From Parabacteroides sp. (GTDB lineage: Bacteria > Bacteroidota > Bacteroidia > Bacteroidales > Tannerellaceae): 44,985 nt of DNA. The position numbers and the translations under genes are program-made. This document shows, in pieces, positions 9,755 through 17,847 of this stretch. Every line of letters starts with the position of its first letter. Positions within the stretch are counted from its first letter, which is position 1. The stretch spans positions 1 to 44,985 of the forward strand of contig JAQVCX010000016.1 in the NCBI GenBank assembly GCA_028689545.1, written 5' to 3'. The notes under the pieces are model-generated. The model worked only from the letters and a program-made list of their open reading frames with translations, was not told the origin of the DNA and did not search any database.

Positions 9755-9867
9755 TACTCGTGAGCGATCCGCTCAGTTACTAGTGAGATAGCGTCTCAGT
9801 TACTAGTGAGACGTTGTCTCAGTTACCAGTGAGATAACATCTCAGTTACCAGTGAGACGTTGTCTCA
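9755..9867 (+). repeat. 23-bp tandem repeat array of self-palindromic units
   Basis: Four units of 23 bp start at 9774, 9797, 9820 and 9843, with a degenerate half unit before them (GTGAGCGATCCGCTCAG). Units begin CAGTTAC(T/C)AGTGAGA and end TCT. In units 2 and 4 the core TGAGACGTTGTCTCA is a perfect palindrome around 3 bases; in the others the GAGA/TCTC arms persist while the centre varies. The array fills most of the gap between the second and third GH92 genes. Confidence 0.88.
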
Positions 9868-9931
9868 CGGATCGCCGGGAAGGTACCCGGCCGAGATGCA
9901 AAGAATAATTAACGAATTAATAATCGACAAA

Positions 9932-12208
9932 ATGAAGACAAAGCTTAAAACTTCGATGGCCCTTCTGGCTTCCGCCTTCCTATGGGTGTCGTGCGCCGGT
10001 GGGGGGGGGACTTCTTCTTCGGCGATGGATCCGGTGGATTACGTGAATCCTTATATGGGAAACATCAGCCATCTGTTGGTGCCAACCTTCCCGACCGTGC
10101 ATTTGCCGAACAGCATGCTACGTGTATATCCGGAGCGCGCGGACTTCACGGCCGACCGTCTGGGCGGTTTGCCTATTATCGTGACAAACCACCGCGAGCG
10201 CTCGGCGTTCAACCTCTGTCCCTATCAAGGCGGAGAGTCCGGCTTGCGTCCCGTGATCGCTTATAGCTACGACCGGGAGAAGATCCTTCCGTACCGTTAT
10301 CAGGTATATCTGGATACGGAGGAGATCGACGTGGATTTCGCCCCGTCCCATCAAAGTGCCGTCTATTCGCTCACTTTCGAGCGGGAGGGAACGCCTTACC
10401 TGGTATTCAACAGCCGTAACGGACAGTTGCGGGTAAAGGATAACGCCGTAAGCGGTTATCAATATATAGATAAGAAAACGAAAGTCTTCTTATATGCCGA
10501 GACCAACCAGAAGCCTGTGAAAGCGGGCGTATTGGCGGACGGCGGTATCAACGCCGGCGAGACTTCCGCCGAAGGTACGGATGCCGCTATCGCCCTTTCC
10601 TTCGGGGAGGACGTGAAGAAACTCGGCGTTCGCTACGGTATCTCCTTCATCAGCGAGGAGCAGGCGAGGAAGAACCTGGAGCGGGAGATCGCCGCTTACG
10701 ACGTGGACGTGGTAGCGAAGGTAGCCCGCAACGACTGGAACGATGCCTTGGGCAAGATACAGGCGCAAGGGGGTACGGACGAGGACAAGACGGTGTTCTA
10801 CACCTCTTTGTATCGTACCTACGAACGCCCGATCTGCCTGAGCGAGGACGGACATTATTACAGCGCTTTCGACGGGAAGATCCACGAGGATGGCGGACGG
10901 CCTTTCTATACGGACGACTGGATCTGGGATACCTACCGGGCCACTCATCCGCTGCGTGCCTTGATCGCCAGCGAGCGCGAGAACGATATCATCAACTCTT
11001 TCCTCTTGATGGCGGAGCAGATGGGTACCAACTGGATGCCTACTTTCCCGGAGGTGACGGGAGATACCCGCCGCATGAACTCGAACCATGCCGTGGCTAC
11101 CGTGATCGACGCTTACCGCAAGGGCTTGCGTGGTTTTGAGCTGGAGAAGGCCTATATCGCTTGTAAGAAAGGTATCGAGGAAAAGACCTTGATCCCGTGG
11201 TCTGCCGCCCCCGCCGGTTGGTTGGACGATTTCTATAAGGAACATGGCTATATCCCCGCGTTGAGACCGGGAGAGAAAGAGACGGTGCCTAACGTATCTA
11301 TTTGGGAAAAACGTCAGCCCATCGCCGTGACCTTAGGTACTTCTTATGATGAATGGTGCTTGTCACAGATCGCCCAGGAATTGGGAAAGAAAGACGAGGC
11401 GGATGAGTATCTGCGTCGTTCTTACAACTACCGGAACGTATTTAATCCGGAGACCGGCTTCTTCCATCCGAAAGATAAGGACGGTAAGTTTATCTATCCG
11501 TTGGATTACCGCTATGATGGCGGCCTAGGTGCACGTGATTATTACGACGAGAACAACGGATATGTCTATCGCTGGGACGTTCAGCATAACATTGGCGACT
11601 TGATCTCCTTGATCGGGGGCAATGAGGCGTTTACCTCCGCCTTGGACTCCATGTTCAACACGCCGCTGGGTATGTCTAAATGGCAATTCTACTCCTTCTT
11701 GCCGGATCATACGGGCAACGTGGGCATGTTCTCCATGGCGAACGAGCCGAGCTTGCATATCCCGTACTTGTATAATTACGCCGGTAAGCCCTGGATGACC
11801 CAGAAGCGTATCCGTACCCTGTTGAGCCAATGGTTTCGCGACGATCTGATGGGCGTGCCGGGTGATGAGGACGGTGGCGGTATGTCCGCTTTCGTGGTCT
11901 TCAGCCAGATGGGATTCTATCCGGTGACTCCGGGTTCTCCTACCTATAATATCGGTAGCCCGATATTTACCGACGTGAAGGTGGACATGGGCGGTGGCAA
12001 TACGTTCGAGATCCGTGCGAATAACGCATCCGATGAGAATAAATACGTGCAATCCGCCAAGTTGAACGGCGTGACCTTGAACCAGCCTTGGTTCAATCAT
12101 AGCGATATCGCCGCCGGTGGTTTGCTTGAGTTGGAGATGGGCCCGAAGGCCAATAAGGAATGGGGTGTAGGTACGCCTCCTCCTTCCGCCGCTCCGATGC
12201 CGGAGTGA
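9932..12208 (+). CDS. Divergent GH92-family glycoside hydrolase, lipoprotein
   Basis: This is the third family 92 protein of the cluster, 758 residues from ATG 9932. That start is chosen because it gives a clean lipoprotein signal (MKTKLKTSMALLASAFLWVSC); the frame is open further upstream to 9860, but that adds charged, non-signal residues. The mature protein opens with MDPVDYVNPYMG. It departs from the other two enzymes at several conserved sites: VPTFPTVHLPNSMLRVYP replaces the usual glycine-rich opening, DENNGYVYRW (Glu540) replaces EGNxWxY, MANEPSLHIPYLYNYAG replaces HGN..., and GDEDGGGMSAFVVFSQMGFY has Phe for Trp. The putative acid (Glu540) and base (Asp647) are retained, so it may be active on a different linkage. 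It is separated from the second GH92 gene by a tandem-repeat array and followed by a strong terminator. Confidence 0.88.
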   Translation: MKTKLKTSMALLASAFLWVSCAGGGGTSSSAMDPVDYVNPYMGNISHLLVPTFPTVHLPNSMLRVYPERADFTADRLGGLPIIVTNHRERSAFNLCPYQGGESGLRPVIAYSYDREKILPYRYQVYLDTEEIDVDFAPSHQSAVYSLTFEREGTPYLVFNSRNGQLRVKDNAVSGYQYIDKKTKVFLYAETNQKPVKAGVLADGGINAGETSAEGTDAAIALSFGEDVKKLGVRYGISFISEEQARKNLEREIAAYDVDVVAKVARNDWNDALGKIQAQGGTDEDKTVFYTSLYRTYERPICLSEDGHYYSAFDGKIHEDGGRPFYTDDWIWDTYRATHPLRALIASERENDIINSFLLMAEQMGTNWMPTFPEVTGDTRRMNSNHAVATVIDAYRKGLRGFELEKAYIACKKGIEEKTLIPWSAAPAGWLDDFYKEHGYIPALRPGEKETVPNVSIWEKRQPIAVTLGTSYDEWCLSQIAQELGKKDEADEYLRRSYNYRNVFNPETGFFHPKDKDGKFIYPLDYRYDGGLGARDYYDENNGYVYRWDVQHNIGDLISLIGGNEAFTSALDSMFNTPLGMSKWQFYSFLPDHTGNVGMFSMANEPSLHIPYLYNYAGKPWMTQKRIRTLLSQWFRDDLMGVPGDEDGGGMSAFVVFSQMGFYPVTPGSPTYNIGSPIFTDVKVDMGGGNTFEIRANNASDENKYVQSAKLNGVTLNQPWFNHSDIAAGGLLELEMGPKANKEWGVGTPPPSAAPMPE

Positions 12209-12222
12209 TGAGCTAAACAGAG

Positions 12223-12272
12223 AGAGGGCCGTGGAGATAGATATATTCTAATCCACGGCCCTCTTTTTTTTT
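12223..12272 (+). terminator. Rho-independent terminator after the GH92 cluster
   Basis: A 13-bp perfect stem (AGAGGGCCGTGGA paired with TCCACGGCCCTCT) encloses a 16-nt loop and is followed by nine T. It begins 15 bases after the third GH92 stop and lies between convergent genes. Confidence 0.92.
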
Positions 12273-12293
12273 GTTAGTCTCGCACGGGGTGCG

Positions 12294-14360
12294 TCATGTT
12301 TCCGGTATAGCCAAGGGGAGTGTGAACCAGAAGGTAGATCCCTGCCCGTCGGCAGACTCCACGCCGATCTGGCCGCCCAGCCTCTCCACGATATTCTTGC
12401 TGATGGCCAGTCCCAATCCGGTTCCCGGTCGAAAGTTGTTTTCTTTCACGAACCGCTCGAACACCCGTTGCTGGTTCTTGGGGGCGATACCGCATCCGGT
12501 GTCTTTTACGAATACCTTCACATGGTTCTCTTCCTTTATATAGCTGATGGTGATGCTTCCCTCCGAGGTGAACTTGATCGCGTTTCCCACGAGGTTGGAC
12601 AATACTTGCTCGATGCGTTTCTCGTCGGTCTGCAGCGGTAAGGCCGGCGAGTGAGAGTCGAATATCAATCGCACGTCGTCTTTCACCCGGAGCGATTGGC
12701 TCATGGATACATTCAAGCAAATATCCTTCAAGTCCACGGGAGCTAGGTTATAATCCAGCGTACCCGCCTCTATCTTGGAGAAGTCCAGTATGTCGTTGAT
12801 CAGTTGCAATAAGAGGTCGTTGTTCTTGTGTATGATGTCGAGGTAGGTCTGCCGCTCTTCCGGGTCCTCCGTCTCGGCCACGATATCCGAGAAGCCTACG
12901 ATGGCGTTGAGGGGCGTACGTATCTCATGGCTCATGTTGGCGATAAACACGGATTTCAATTGGTCCGCTTCCTTGGCCTTTACGAGTTCGATCTCCCTAT
13001 TCTGGCTCTCGGTTATATTCGAGCTGTATCCGATGATCGTGAGGGGATTACCCTCCTTGTCCCTCTTGTGGATTTGTGCGTTCGTGCTGAACCAGAGTGT
13101 TTTCCCGTTGTATAATCGCCGGTATGTAGAAGTATATCGATCGACCGTTCCTTGGCGCAGCGCCGTGAACTGGGCTCTGATGCGCTCCTTGTCTTCCGGA
13201 TGGATAGAGTTTAGTATCTCTTTCTTATTCCACAATTTGCAGGGGATATCCGAGTCTTGGTTGTACGTCTGGATAAGATCTTTCCTTATCATCCATTGGT
13301 CCAGTTTCACGTTGTATTGCCAGAAGAAGGATTTGCCCGTATCGGTGGCTATCTTTAATTGGGTGAGGTTTTCTTGGATCTGCTCCTGTTGCCTCTGCTT
13401 CTCGGTGTCGTCGATGACGATGGCGATATATCCCGACGTGTTTCCGTTGGGTTGTGTCAAGCGAACGAGCTTGACACGTAGGTATTTAACGGTCCCTTGG
13501 AACGAGCTTAGGTAATAACCGCTGGCGTTGATCTGGTCGAAATTGATGTATTGATCGAAGATGATATCGTTTTCCTCGGCAAGTGCCTTCAGCTTATCCT
13601 TTGGGATGCAAGGGCTGTCGAATAGGTTAATACCGACCAATTGCCTGCGGGTGGTACCTAATATATCGAGTTCGGCCGGGTTTACGTCTACTAAATACCC
13701 ATTCTCATTGTAAAGTTCGGCTCCCCAAGGCATCTTGTTGAATACGTCGAGGAACTTATTCTTCTCCTCCAGCGCCAATTGCTCCAGCGCAAAATGGATT
13801 TCTCTTCTCTCGAGGGCGATGGAGATAATGTTCGCCAATAGATGCAGGTCTTCTATCTCTTTCTGTTTCCATTTCCTGCAAATCTTAACGGAGTCGAGCC
13901 CAATGAATCCAACGGGCCTTTTTTCCTCTACGATAGGGGTGGTCAGCAGGGAATAGATATCCTGTTGGCGCAATAGCTCTTGTTCACGCGAGCTCTTTGG
14001 GCTCATAAGCTCCACGTTGTTGATGATGATATCTTGATTCTGCTTAATCTTTTCTATCCACCACGGAATCGCTTGCAAAGGTATCTGGGTCAATATCTCT
14101 TCCTTGAAGGAATATACGCCTTGGGTCGTGACTTCGTGAGTGATGTCCAAGGTATGGGCCTTGTGGCTTAGTATTCCGATATAGACACGGTCTACCTCGA
14201 AATACTTCAAGATAAGATACAGGGCATCATCAATGATCTTGGTACGATGAGATTGTAATAAAATAGATAAGACCTCCAATACGGTCTCTCGCAATGAGGG
14301 TTTCTTGCTTCCTTTTTCGGATTTGTGGCCGACTGCCCCGGGTTCAGTATACATTTTCAT
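12294..14360 (-). CDS. Soluble GAF-PAS-PAS sensor histidine kinase
   Basis: This is a two-component sensor kinase of 688 residues with no transmembrane segment and no receiver domain. A GAF-like domain covers about residues 30-185, PAS domains about 200-320 (PWGAELYNENGYLVDVNPAEL) and 330-450 (HPEDKERI, WFSTNAQIHKRDKEGNPL, then SSNITE), and HisKA about 468-535 with phospho-acceptor His478 in FIANMSHEIRTPLNAI. The ATPase domain has the N box QVLSNLVGNAIKFT, the G1 box DTGCGIAP and the G2 box GTGLGLAI. It would sense a cytoplasmic signal through GAF/PAS and pass phosphate to a response regulator encoded elsewhere. It converges with the GH92 cluster and diverges from the cytidylate-kinase-like gene. 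Whether it regulates the neighbouring glycan locus is unknown; such loci more often have hybrid two-component or ECF regulators. Confidence 0.93.
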   Translation of the reverse strand: MKMYTEPGAVGHKSEKGSKKPSLRETVLEVLSILLQSHRTKIIDDALYLILKYFEVDRVYIGILSHKAHTLDITHEVTTQGVYSFKEEILTQIPLQAIPWWIEKIKQNQDIIINNVELMSPKSSREQELLRQQDIYSLLTTPIVEEKRPVGFIGLDSVKICRKWKQKEIEDLHLLANIISIALERREIHFALEQLALEEKNKFLDVFNKMPWGAELYNENGYLVDVNPAELDILGTTRRQLVGINLFDSPCIPKDKLKALAEENDIIFDQYINFDQINASGYYLSSFQGTVKYLRVKLVRLTQPNGNTSGYIAIVIDDTEKQRQQEQIQENLTQLKIATDTGKSFFWQYNVKLDQWMIRKDLIQTYNQDSDIPCKLWNKKEILNSIHPEDKERIRAQFTALRQGTVDRYTSTYRRLYNGKTLWFSTNAQIHKRDKEGNPLTIIGYSSNITESQNREIELVKAKEADQLKSVFIANMSHEIRTPLNAIVGFSDIVAETEDPEERQTYLDIIHKNNDLLLQLINDILDFSKIEAGTLDYNLAPVDLKDICLNVSMSQSLRVKDDVRLIFDSHSPALPLQTDEKRIEQVLSNLVGNAIKFTSEGSITISYIKEENHVKVFVKDTGCGIAPKNQQRVFERFVKENNFRPGTGLGLAISKNIVERLGGQIGVESADGQGSTFWFTLPLAIPET

Positions 14361-14453
14361 TCAGTGCGTAGTTTAACGATAATGCTGTTTATTAGTTGCA
14401 AAGGTATAGATAATTTTTTGTATAATTAGAAGAAAGGGGTAGGGTTGATGAAA

Positions 14454-14461
14454 TAATTTTG
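14454..14461 (+). promoter_or_regulatory. Candidate -7 box for the cytidylate-kinase-like gene
   Basis: TAATTTTG matches TAnnTTTG 26 bases before the preferred ATG (14488). The 127-base gap between the divergent kinase gene and this gene must hold promoters for both; I could not place a convincing box for the minus strand or a -33 element. Confidence 0.4.
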
Positions 14462-14487
14462 TACGTTTGTATATTGTTAAATCAATC

Positions 14488-15132
14488 ATGCAATCTATGG
14501 ATCATAAAATCATATTGACGATAGGCCGCCAGTTCGGAAGCGGTGGCCGTGAGATCGGACAACGTTTGGCGAAGGAGTTGGGTATCGGTTACTATGATAA
14601 GGAGCTGGTTACCGTAGCGGCCCGTGAGAGTGGGTTATGCGAGGATGTTTTCGAGAAGGCGGACGAACGTGCCTCCAGTGGTTTATCCTACGCTTTTACG
14701 ATGGGGTACTCTTCTTTTATGGGAGGAATGTTTACGCCTTATAATGATATTTTGTCTAATGACGGTCTTTTTAAGATACAGAGTGACGCTATCCGTAAGC
14801 TGGTGGAGACTGAGTCGTGTGTGTTGGTAGGGCGTTGCGCCGATTATATCCTCCGGGATGATCCGGCTTGTTTGAGCTTCTTTATCCATAGTTCGGTGGA
14901 GAGCCGGGTCCAAAAGATCGTGGAAAGGCATGGCGTGACGGTGGAAGAGGCGAGGAGCATGATGGAGAAGACGGATAAATCCCGTGCGGCTTACTATAAT
15001 TATTATACGAATAAGACCTGGGGAATGGCTTCTTCTTATAATTTCTCGATCGATGTGTCCGTATTGGGGATCGACGAGACCGTGGAATTTCTGAAAAGCT
15101 TTATCGAGCGCAGATTTAACAAGCGTCCGTAG
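14488..15132 (+). CDS. Cytidylate kinase-like family protein
   Basis: This P-loop nucleotide/nucleoside kinase-like protein has about 214 residues. The N-terminus IILTIGRQFGSGGREIGQRL carries the variant Walker A motif of the cytidylate-kinase-2 family. LGIGYYDKELVTVAARESG, LVGRCADYILRD and a C-terminal FSIDVSVLGID segment are also typical of that family. The start is ATG 14488 (MQSMDHK); ATG 14497 is possible, and the TTG at 14467 is unlikely because it falls just after the -7 box. Members are often annotated cytidylate kinase without direct proof; the essential Cmk is usually a different gene. The EamA transporter follows after 22 bases, so co-transcription is likely. The substrate is unknown. 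Confidence 0.85.
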   Translation: MQSMDHKIILTIGRQFGSGGREIGQRLAKELGIGYYDKELVTVAARESGLCEDVFEKADERASSGLSYAFTMGYSSFMGGMFTPYNDILSNDGLFKIQSDAIRKLVETESCVLVGRCADYILRDDPACLSFFIHSSVESRVQKIVERHGVTVEEARSMMEKTDKSRAAYYNYYTNKTWGMASSYNFSIDVSVLGIDETVEFLKSFIERRFNKRP

Positions 15133-15154
15133 CCCCGTTTTTAAGTTATCTATA

Positions 15155-16084
15155 ATGTCATATTTAGGTGAATCTATCGCTTTAGCGGTCGCTGCCTCAT
15201 GGACGGTGACCGCTCTTTGTGCGGAGGTGGCGAGCCGTCGGATGGGAGCTTTGCAGCTTAATGTGCTCAGGATGTTGCTTTCATTAGTGATGCTAGGGGC
15301 TACTTTATGGTGGTTTACGGGAGTCCCTTTTCCCTCTTTCGCGGATGGGAAGGCCTGGTTTTGGTTGTCGTTATCCGGTTTTGTGGGATATGTGTTAGGC
15401 GATTATTGTTTGTTTAATGCCTATATCTGGATCGGTTCCCGGTTTGGACAGTTATTTATGACGTTGGCTCCGCTCGCCGCGGCTATTTCGGGTTGGTTTC
15501 TCTTGGGGGAGACGCTTTCTTTGCAAGCCTGGGCTGGTATGTTGGTGACCCTGACGGGAATTGGTATATCTGTGTTGAATAAGGGAGCCAAGCATAAAGT
15601 GGGATTGAAGTTGCCCCTTAAAGGAGTGCTGTTTGGTATTGGCGCGGGAATTGGCCAGGGCGTTGGATTGGTACTTAGCAAGCTGGGCATGGATTATTAT
15701 GAGCTGTCGATACCTGCCGGTATGACAGACGTATCGGATATGTTACCGTTTGCCTCTACCTTTATTCGGGCGATAACAGGGTCGTTGGGCTTTTTGTGCG
15801 TAATGGCATTGAGAAGGGATTTTCATACGCTTCCGGTTGTGGTACACGATCGGAAAGGGATGGGCGCTATGTTGTTGGCTACGATTACCGGGCCGTTTAT
15901 TGGTGTCTCGCTATCGTTGATGGCGGTGAGGTACACGGAGGCGGGCATAGCTTCTACTTTGATGGCCTTGACACCGATTTTTATCATTGCGCCGGCTTAT
16001 TGGCTTTTCGGGCAACGTGTCACTTTTAAAGAGGTGATAGGTGCGGTTATTAGTGTGGCCGGGGTCTCGCTGTTTTTTATTTGA
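15155..16084 (+). CDS. EamA/DMT-family transporter
   Basis: This is an inner-membrane drug/metabolite-type transporter of 309 residues. Two EamA repeats are visible, each of about five hydrophobic helices: the first about residues 5-142 (ending TLTGIGISVLNKG) and the second about 155-309 (GVLFGIGAGIGQGVGLVLSK to VISVAGVSLFFI). Each repeat has the characteristic late motif (SRFGQLFMTLAPLAAAISGW; AGIASTLMALTPIFIIAPAY) and a glycine-rich last helix. The substrate cannot be inferred. It follows the cytidylate-kinase-like gene closely, and no terminator is visible in the first 50 bases downstream. Confidence 0.9.
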   Translation: MSYLGESIALAVAASWTVTALCAEVASRRMGALQLNVLRMLLSLVMLGATLWWFTGVPFPSFADGKAWFWLSLSGFVGYVLGDYCLFNAYIWIGSRFGQLFMTLAPLAAAISGWFLLGETLSLQAWAGMLVTLTGIGISVLNKGAKHKVGLKLPLKGVLFGIGAGIGQGVGLVLSKLGMDYYELSIPAGMTDVSDMLPFASTFIRAITGSLGFLCVMALRRDFHTLPVVVHDRKGMGAMLLATITGPFIGVSLSLMAVRYTEAGIASTLMALTPIFIIAPAYWLFGQRVTFKEVIGAVISVAGVSLFFI

Positions 16085-16128
16085 TCTTGTATATTTCTTG
16101 AAAACTGGCCACCTAGTAGTTCGCTTTA

Positions 16129-16194
16129 CTATCTATAGAAACGGCGATTACTATTAATAGAAATACGAAATACCATCCATAGAAATCGCCGCCC
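16129..16194 (+). repeat. 22-bp tandem array, three degenerate units
   Basis: Three 22-bp units begin at 16129, 16151 and 16173. Each has the core ATAGAAA at the same offset (16135, 16157, 16179) after a CTAT/CCAT start. The array stands between the EamA gene and the TPP riboswitch in a 420-base gap that contains no gene. Confidence 0.6.
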
Positions 16195-16350
16195 TTATCG
16201 GTGATATTTTGTTATCCGCTAATTATCAGTTAGATAAGCCGCAACTTCAATATCTTGGACTTATTGTACTTTTTAAGAATTAAATTTGATGCGGTTGGCC
16301 TAAAGTATTATGAACTCTGAAACTTTTTCGTACATTTGTACCCGACTTTT

Positions 16351-16470
16351 CACATAGGGGTGCCCGGATCATACGGGCTGAGATCATACCCATTGAACCT
16401 GATCCGGGTAATGCCGGCGAAGGGAAAATTAGGTAGTAAATAGGAATTAAGGGGGCGTTACCTCTATGTG
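16351..16470 (+). promoter_or_regulatory. TPP riboswitch (THI element)
   Basis: The thiamine pyrophosphate aptamer is recognisable by its conserved boxes in order: GGGGTGCCC (16357-16365), CTGAGATCATACCC, GAACCTGATCCGGGTAATGCC and GGCGAAGGGAAAA (to about 16428). It should bind TPP and reduce expression of the thiazole synthase, whose ATG is 75 bases downstream. CACATAGGGGT (16351-16361) can pair with ACCTCTATGTG (16460-16470) over 11 bp with one G-U. That helix includes part of the GGGGTGCC box and may be the switching or enclosing helix. No T run follows, which suggests control of translation rather than termination. A TACATTTG segment at 16331-16338 is a possible -7 box. Confidence 0.93.
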
Positions 16471-16504
16471 CTCCCGAATGTTTAAACTCTAATTAGTTAT
16501 CAAG

Positions 16505-17275
16505 ATGGAACAGATTGTTTCGAGTGGGATTATTAACTCTTACTTCGAGAAGTTGAAGAGTAATTTGTCAGTGGATGTAGCGATCGTGGGAGGAGGACCT
16601 TCCGGTATCGTTGCTGCTTACTTTTTGGCGAAAGCGGGTAAGAAGGTGGCTTTGTTCGACCGTAAGCTCGCTCCAGGTGGAGGTATGTGGGGCGGTGCCA
16701 TGATGTTTAATGATATCGTCGTGCAGGAAGAGGCTATGCCGATCATCAAGGAGTTGGGCGTAAGCTATAAGAAGGGTGATAACGGAACTTATATCATGGA
16801 CTCGGTACATACTACTTCCGCTTTGATTTATCAGGCGACGAAGGCGGGGGCTACGATCTTTAACTGCTATTCGGTAGAGGACGTGGTGTTCCATAACGAT
16901 GCGATAGCCGGTGTGGTAGTGAACTGGGCCCCGGTAATCCGTGAGGGAATGCACGTGGATCCGTTGACGATCATGGCAAAGGCCGTGCTGGAAGGTACGG
17001 GGCATGATTGCGAGATCGCCCGTGTGGTAGCCCGTAAGAATGATATCCAATTGAATACACCGACCGGAGGCGTGATCGGAGAGCGTTCCTTGAACGTGGA
17101 GTTGGGTGAGCAGACGACGGTGGAGAACACGAAGGAGATCTACCCCGGATTATTCGTTTCCGGTATGGCCGCCAACGGCGTAAGCGGTAGCTTCCGTATG
17201 GGACCGATCTTTGGAGGTATGCTGATGAGTGGCAAGAAGGCCGCTGAGTTGATCTGCGAAAAGCTGAATCATTAA
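16505..17275 (+). CDS. thi4: Thi4-type thiazole synthase (sulfide-dependent ribose-1,5-bisphosphate/thiazole family)
   Basis: Thi4 makes the adenylated thiazole half of thiamine from NAD, glycine and sulfur. The 256-residue protein has the dinucleotide-binding GGGPSG at residues 29-34, LFDRKLAPGGGMWGGAMMF and a C-terminal FVSGMAANGVSGSFRMGPIFGG. At the position of the sulfur-donating cysteine of yeast Thi4 (context CCMDP) this protein has His150 in GMHVDPL. Archaeal and some anaerobe enzymes with His there use free sulfide and turn over many times, so I infer a sulfide-dependent catalytic enzyme. That comparison is from memory. A TPP riboswitch precedes the gene, which strongly supports the role. 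It stands alone here; no ThiC, ThiD, ThiE or ThiS gene is in the window. Confidence 0.93.
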   Translation: MEQIVSSGIINSYFEKLKSNLSVDVAIVGGGPSGIVAAYFLAKAGKKVALFDRKLAPGGGMWGGAMMFNDIVVQEEAMPIIKELGVSYKKGDNGTYIMDSVHTTSALIYQATKAGATIFNCYSVEDVVFHNDAIAGVVVNWAPVIREGMHVDPLTIMAKAVLEGTGHDCEIARVVARKNDIQLNTPTGGVIGERSLNVELGEQTTVENTKEIYPGLFVSGMAANGVSGSFRMGPIFGGMLMSGKKAAELICEKLNH

Positions 17276-17291
17276 GAATAAAGAGTTGAGC

Positions 17292-17336
17292 GTTGAGAAT
17301 TAAGGAGCATCCGATCTTTAATTTTCAATTCTCAAT
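17292..17336. repeat. AT-rich imperfect palindrome between thi4 and the efflux locus
   Basis: GTTGAGAATT (17292-17301) can pair with AATTCTCAAT (17327-17336) with one G-T. The inner TTAAGG/CTTTAA segments can extend it. It may be a small dispersed repeat or a weak terminator for thi4; no T run of the usual kind follows. Confidence 0.4.
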
Positions 17337-17345
17337 TATTTCTTA

Positions 17346-17353
17346 TATCTTTG
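17346..17353 (+). promoter_or_regulatory. -7 box immediately before the small His-rich gene
   Basis: TATCTTTG followed by C is a very typical Bacteroidetes -7 sequence. It ends 4 bases before the ATG at 17358, so transcription would start at or within a few bases of the start codon. This suggests a nearly leaderless mRNA for the efflux operon, or a start further downstream than annotated. Confidence 0.55.
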
Positions 17354-17357
17354 CGCC

Positions 17358-17762
17358 ATGCGTGATAAAATAAGACAAAGGGTTGTACAATACTTGGTGC
17401 TGCTGGCCGGCATCTTGGCATTGCTGTCTGTGGTTATCCCTCACCATCATCACCGGGATGGGATGCCCTGCTATGAATCCTTGACCGCCGAGCAAGCGCA
17501 TGGCGATAAAAGCGCCGATACGCATGATTGCGGTTGCGACGGGCATAACTTGGCCTATTTCAGTACGCATATTTCTCATTTTACGGATGGGGGTGTGGAT
17601 ATGCACCTGATGCCGTTACTTATCCTATTTGATTACATTTATCCTTCTGAACTGGCGTCTCAAGGACAGCTCCTTGATTCTGAGAACGCCCCATACATTG
17701 AGTCGCTGCACGACACTTGGATAGTGAGTGCCTCGGGACTTCGTGCCCCTCCTATGTCTTGA
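17358..17762 (+). CDS. Small His/Cys-containing exported or membrane-anchored protein of the efflux locus
   Basis: This 134-residue protein has an N-terminal hydrophobic segment (YLVLLAGILALLSVVIP, about residues 12-28), then HHHH and a region with several His and Cys residues (HDCGCDGH about 56-63). I do not recognise a named function; it resembles short uncharacterised proteins found beside RND metal-efflux genes in Bacteroidales (perhaps DUF6769, not certain). The segment and the metal-ligand residues suggest a periplasm-facing protein that binds the exported metal or helps regulate efflux. The adaptor gene begins 85 bases downstream in the same direction, so co-transcription from the -7 box at 17346 is likely. 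Confidence 0.7.
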   Translation: MRDKIRQRVVQYLVLLAGILALLSVVIPHHHHRDGMPCYESLTAEQAHGDKSADTHDCGCDGHNLAYFSTHISHFTDGGVDMHLMPLLILFDYIYPSELASQGQLLDSENAPYIESLHDTWIVSASGLRAPPMS

Positions 17763-17847
17763 TACCTTGTTTGTGAGAGTGGGTGAGGACTGACTTGCCC
17801 CTATCTATCTATCTATTTATTAGTAACGATATCAAGATTTTTACACA

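Noticed and set aside
9755..9867. CRISPR array
   Set aside because: Repeat units abut with no unique spacers, the units are only 23 bp, and no cas gene is nearby; the same applies to the arrays at 33997 and 42567.
9860..9931. Upstream start for the third GH92 gene
   Set aside because: It would place 24 charged, non-signal residues before a clean lipoprotein signal and runs from the repeat array.
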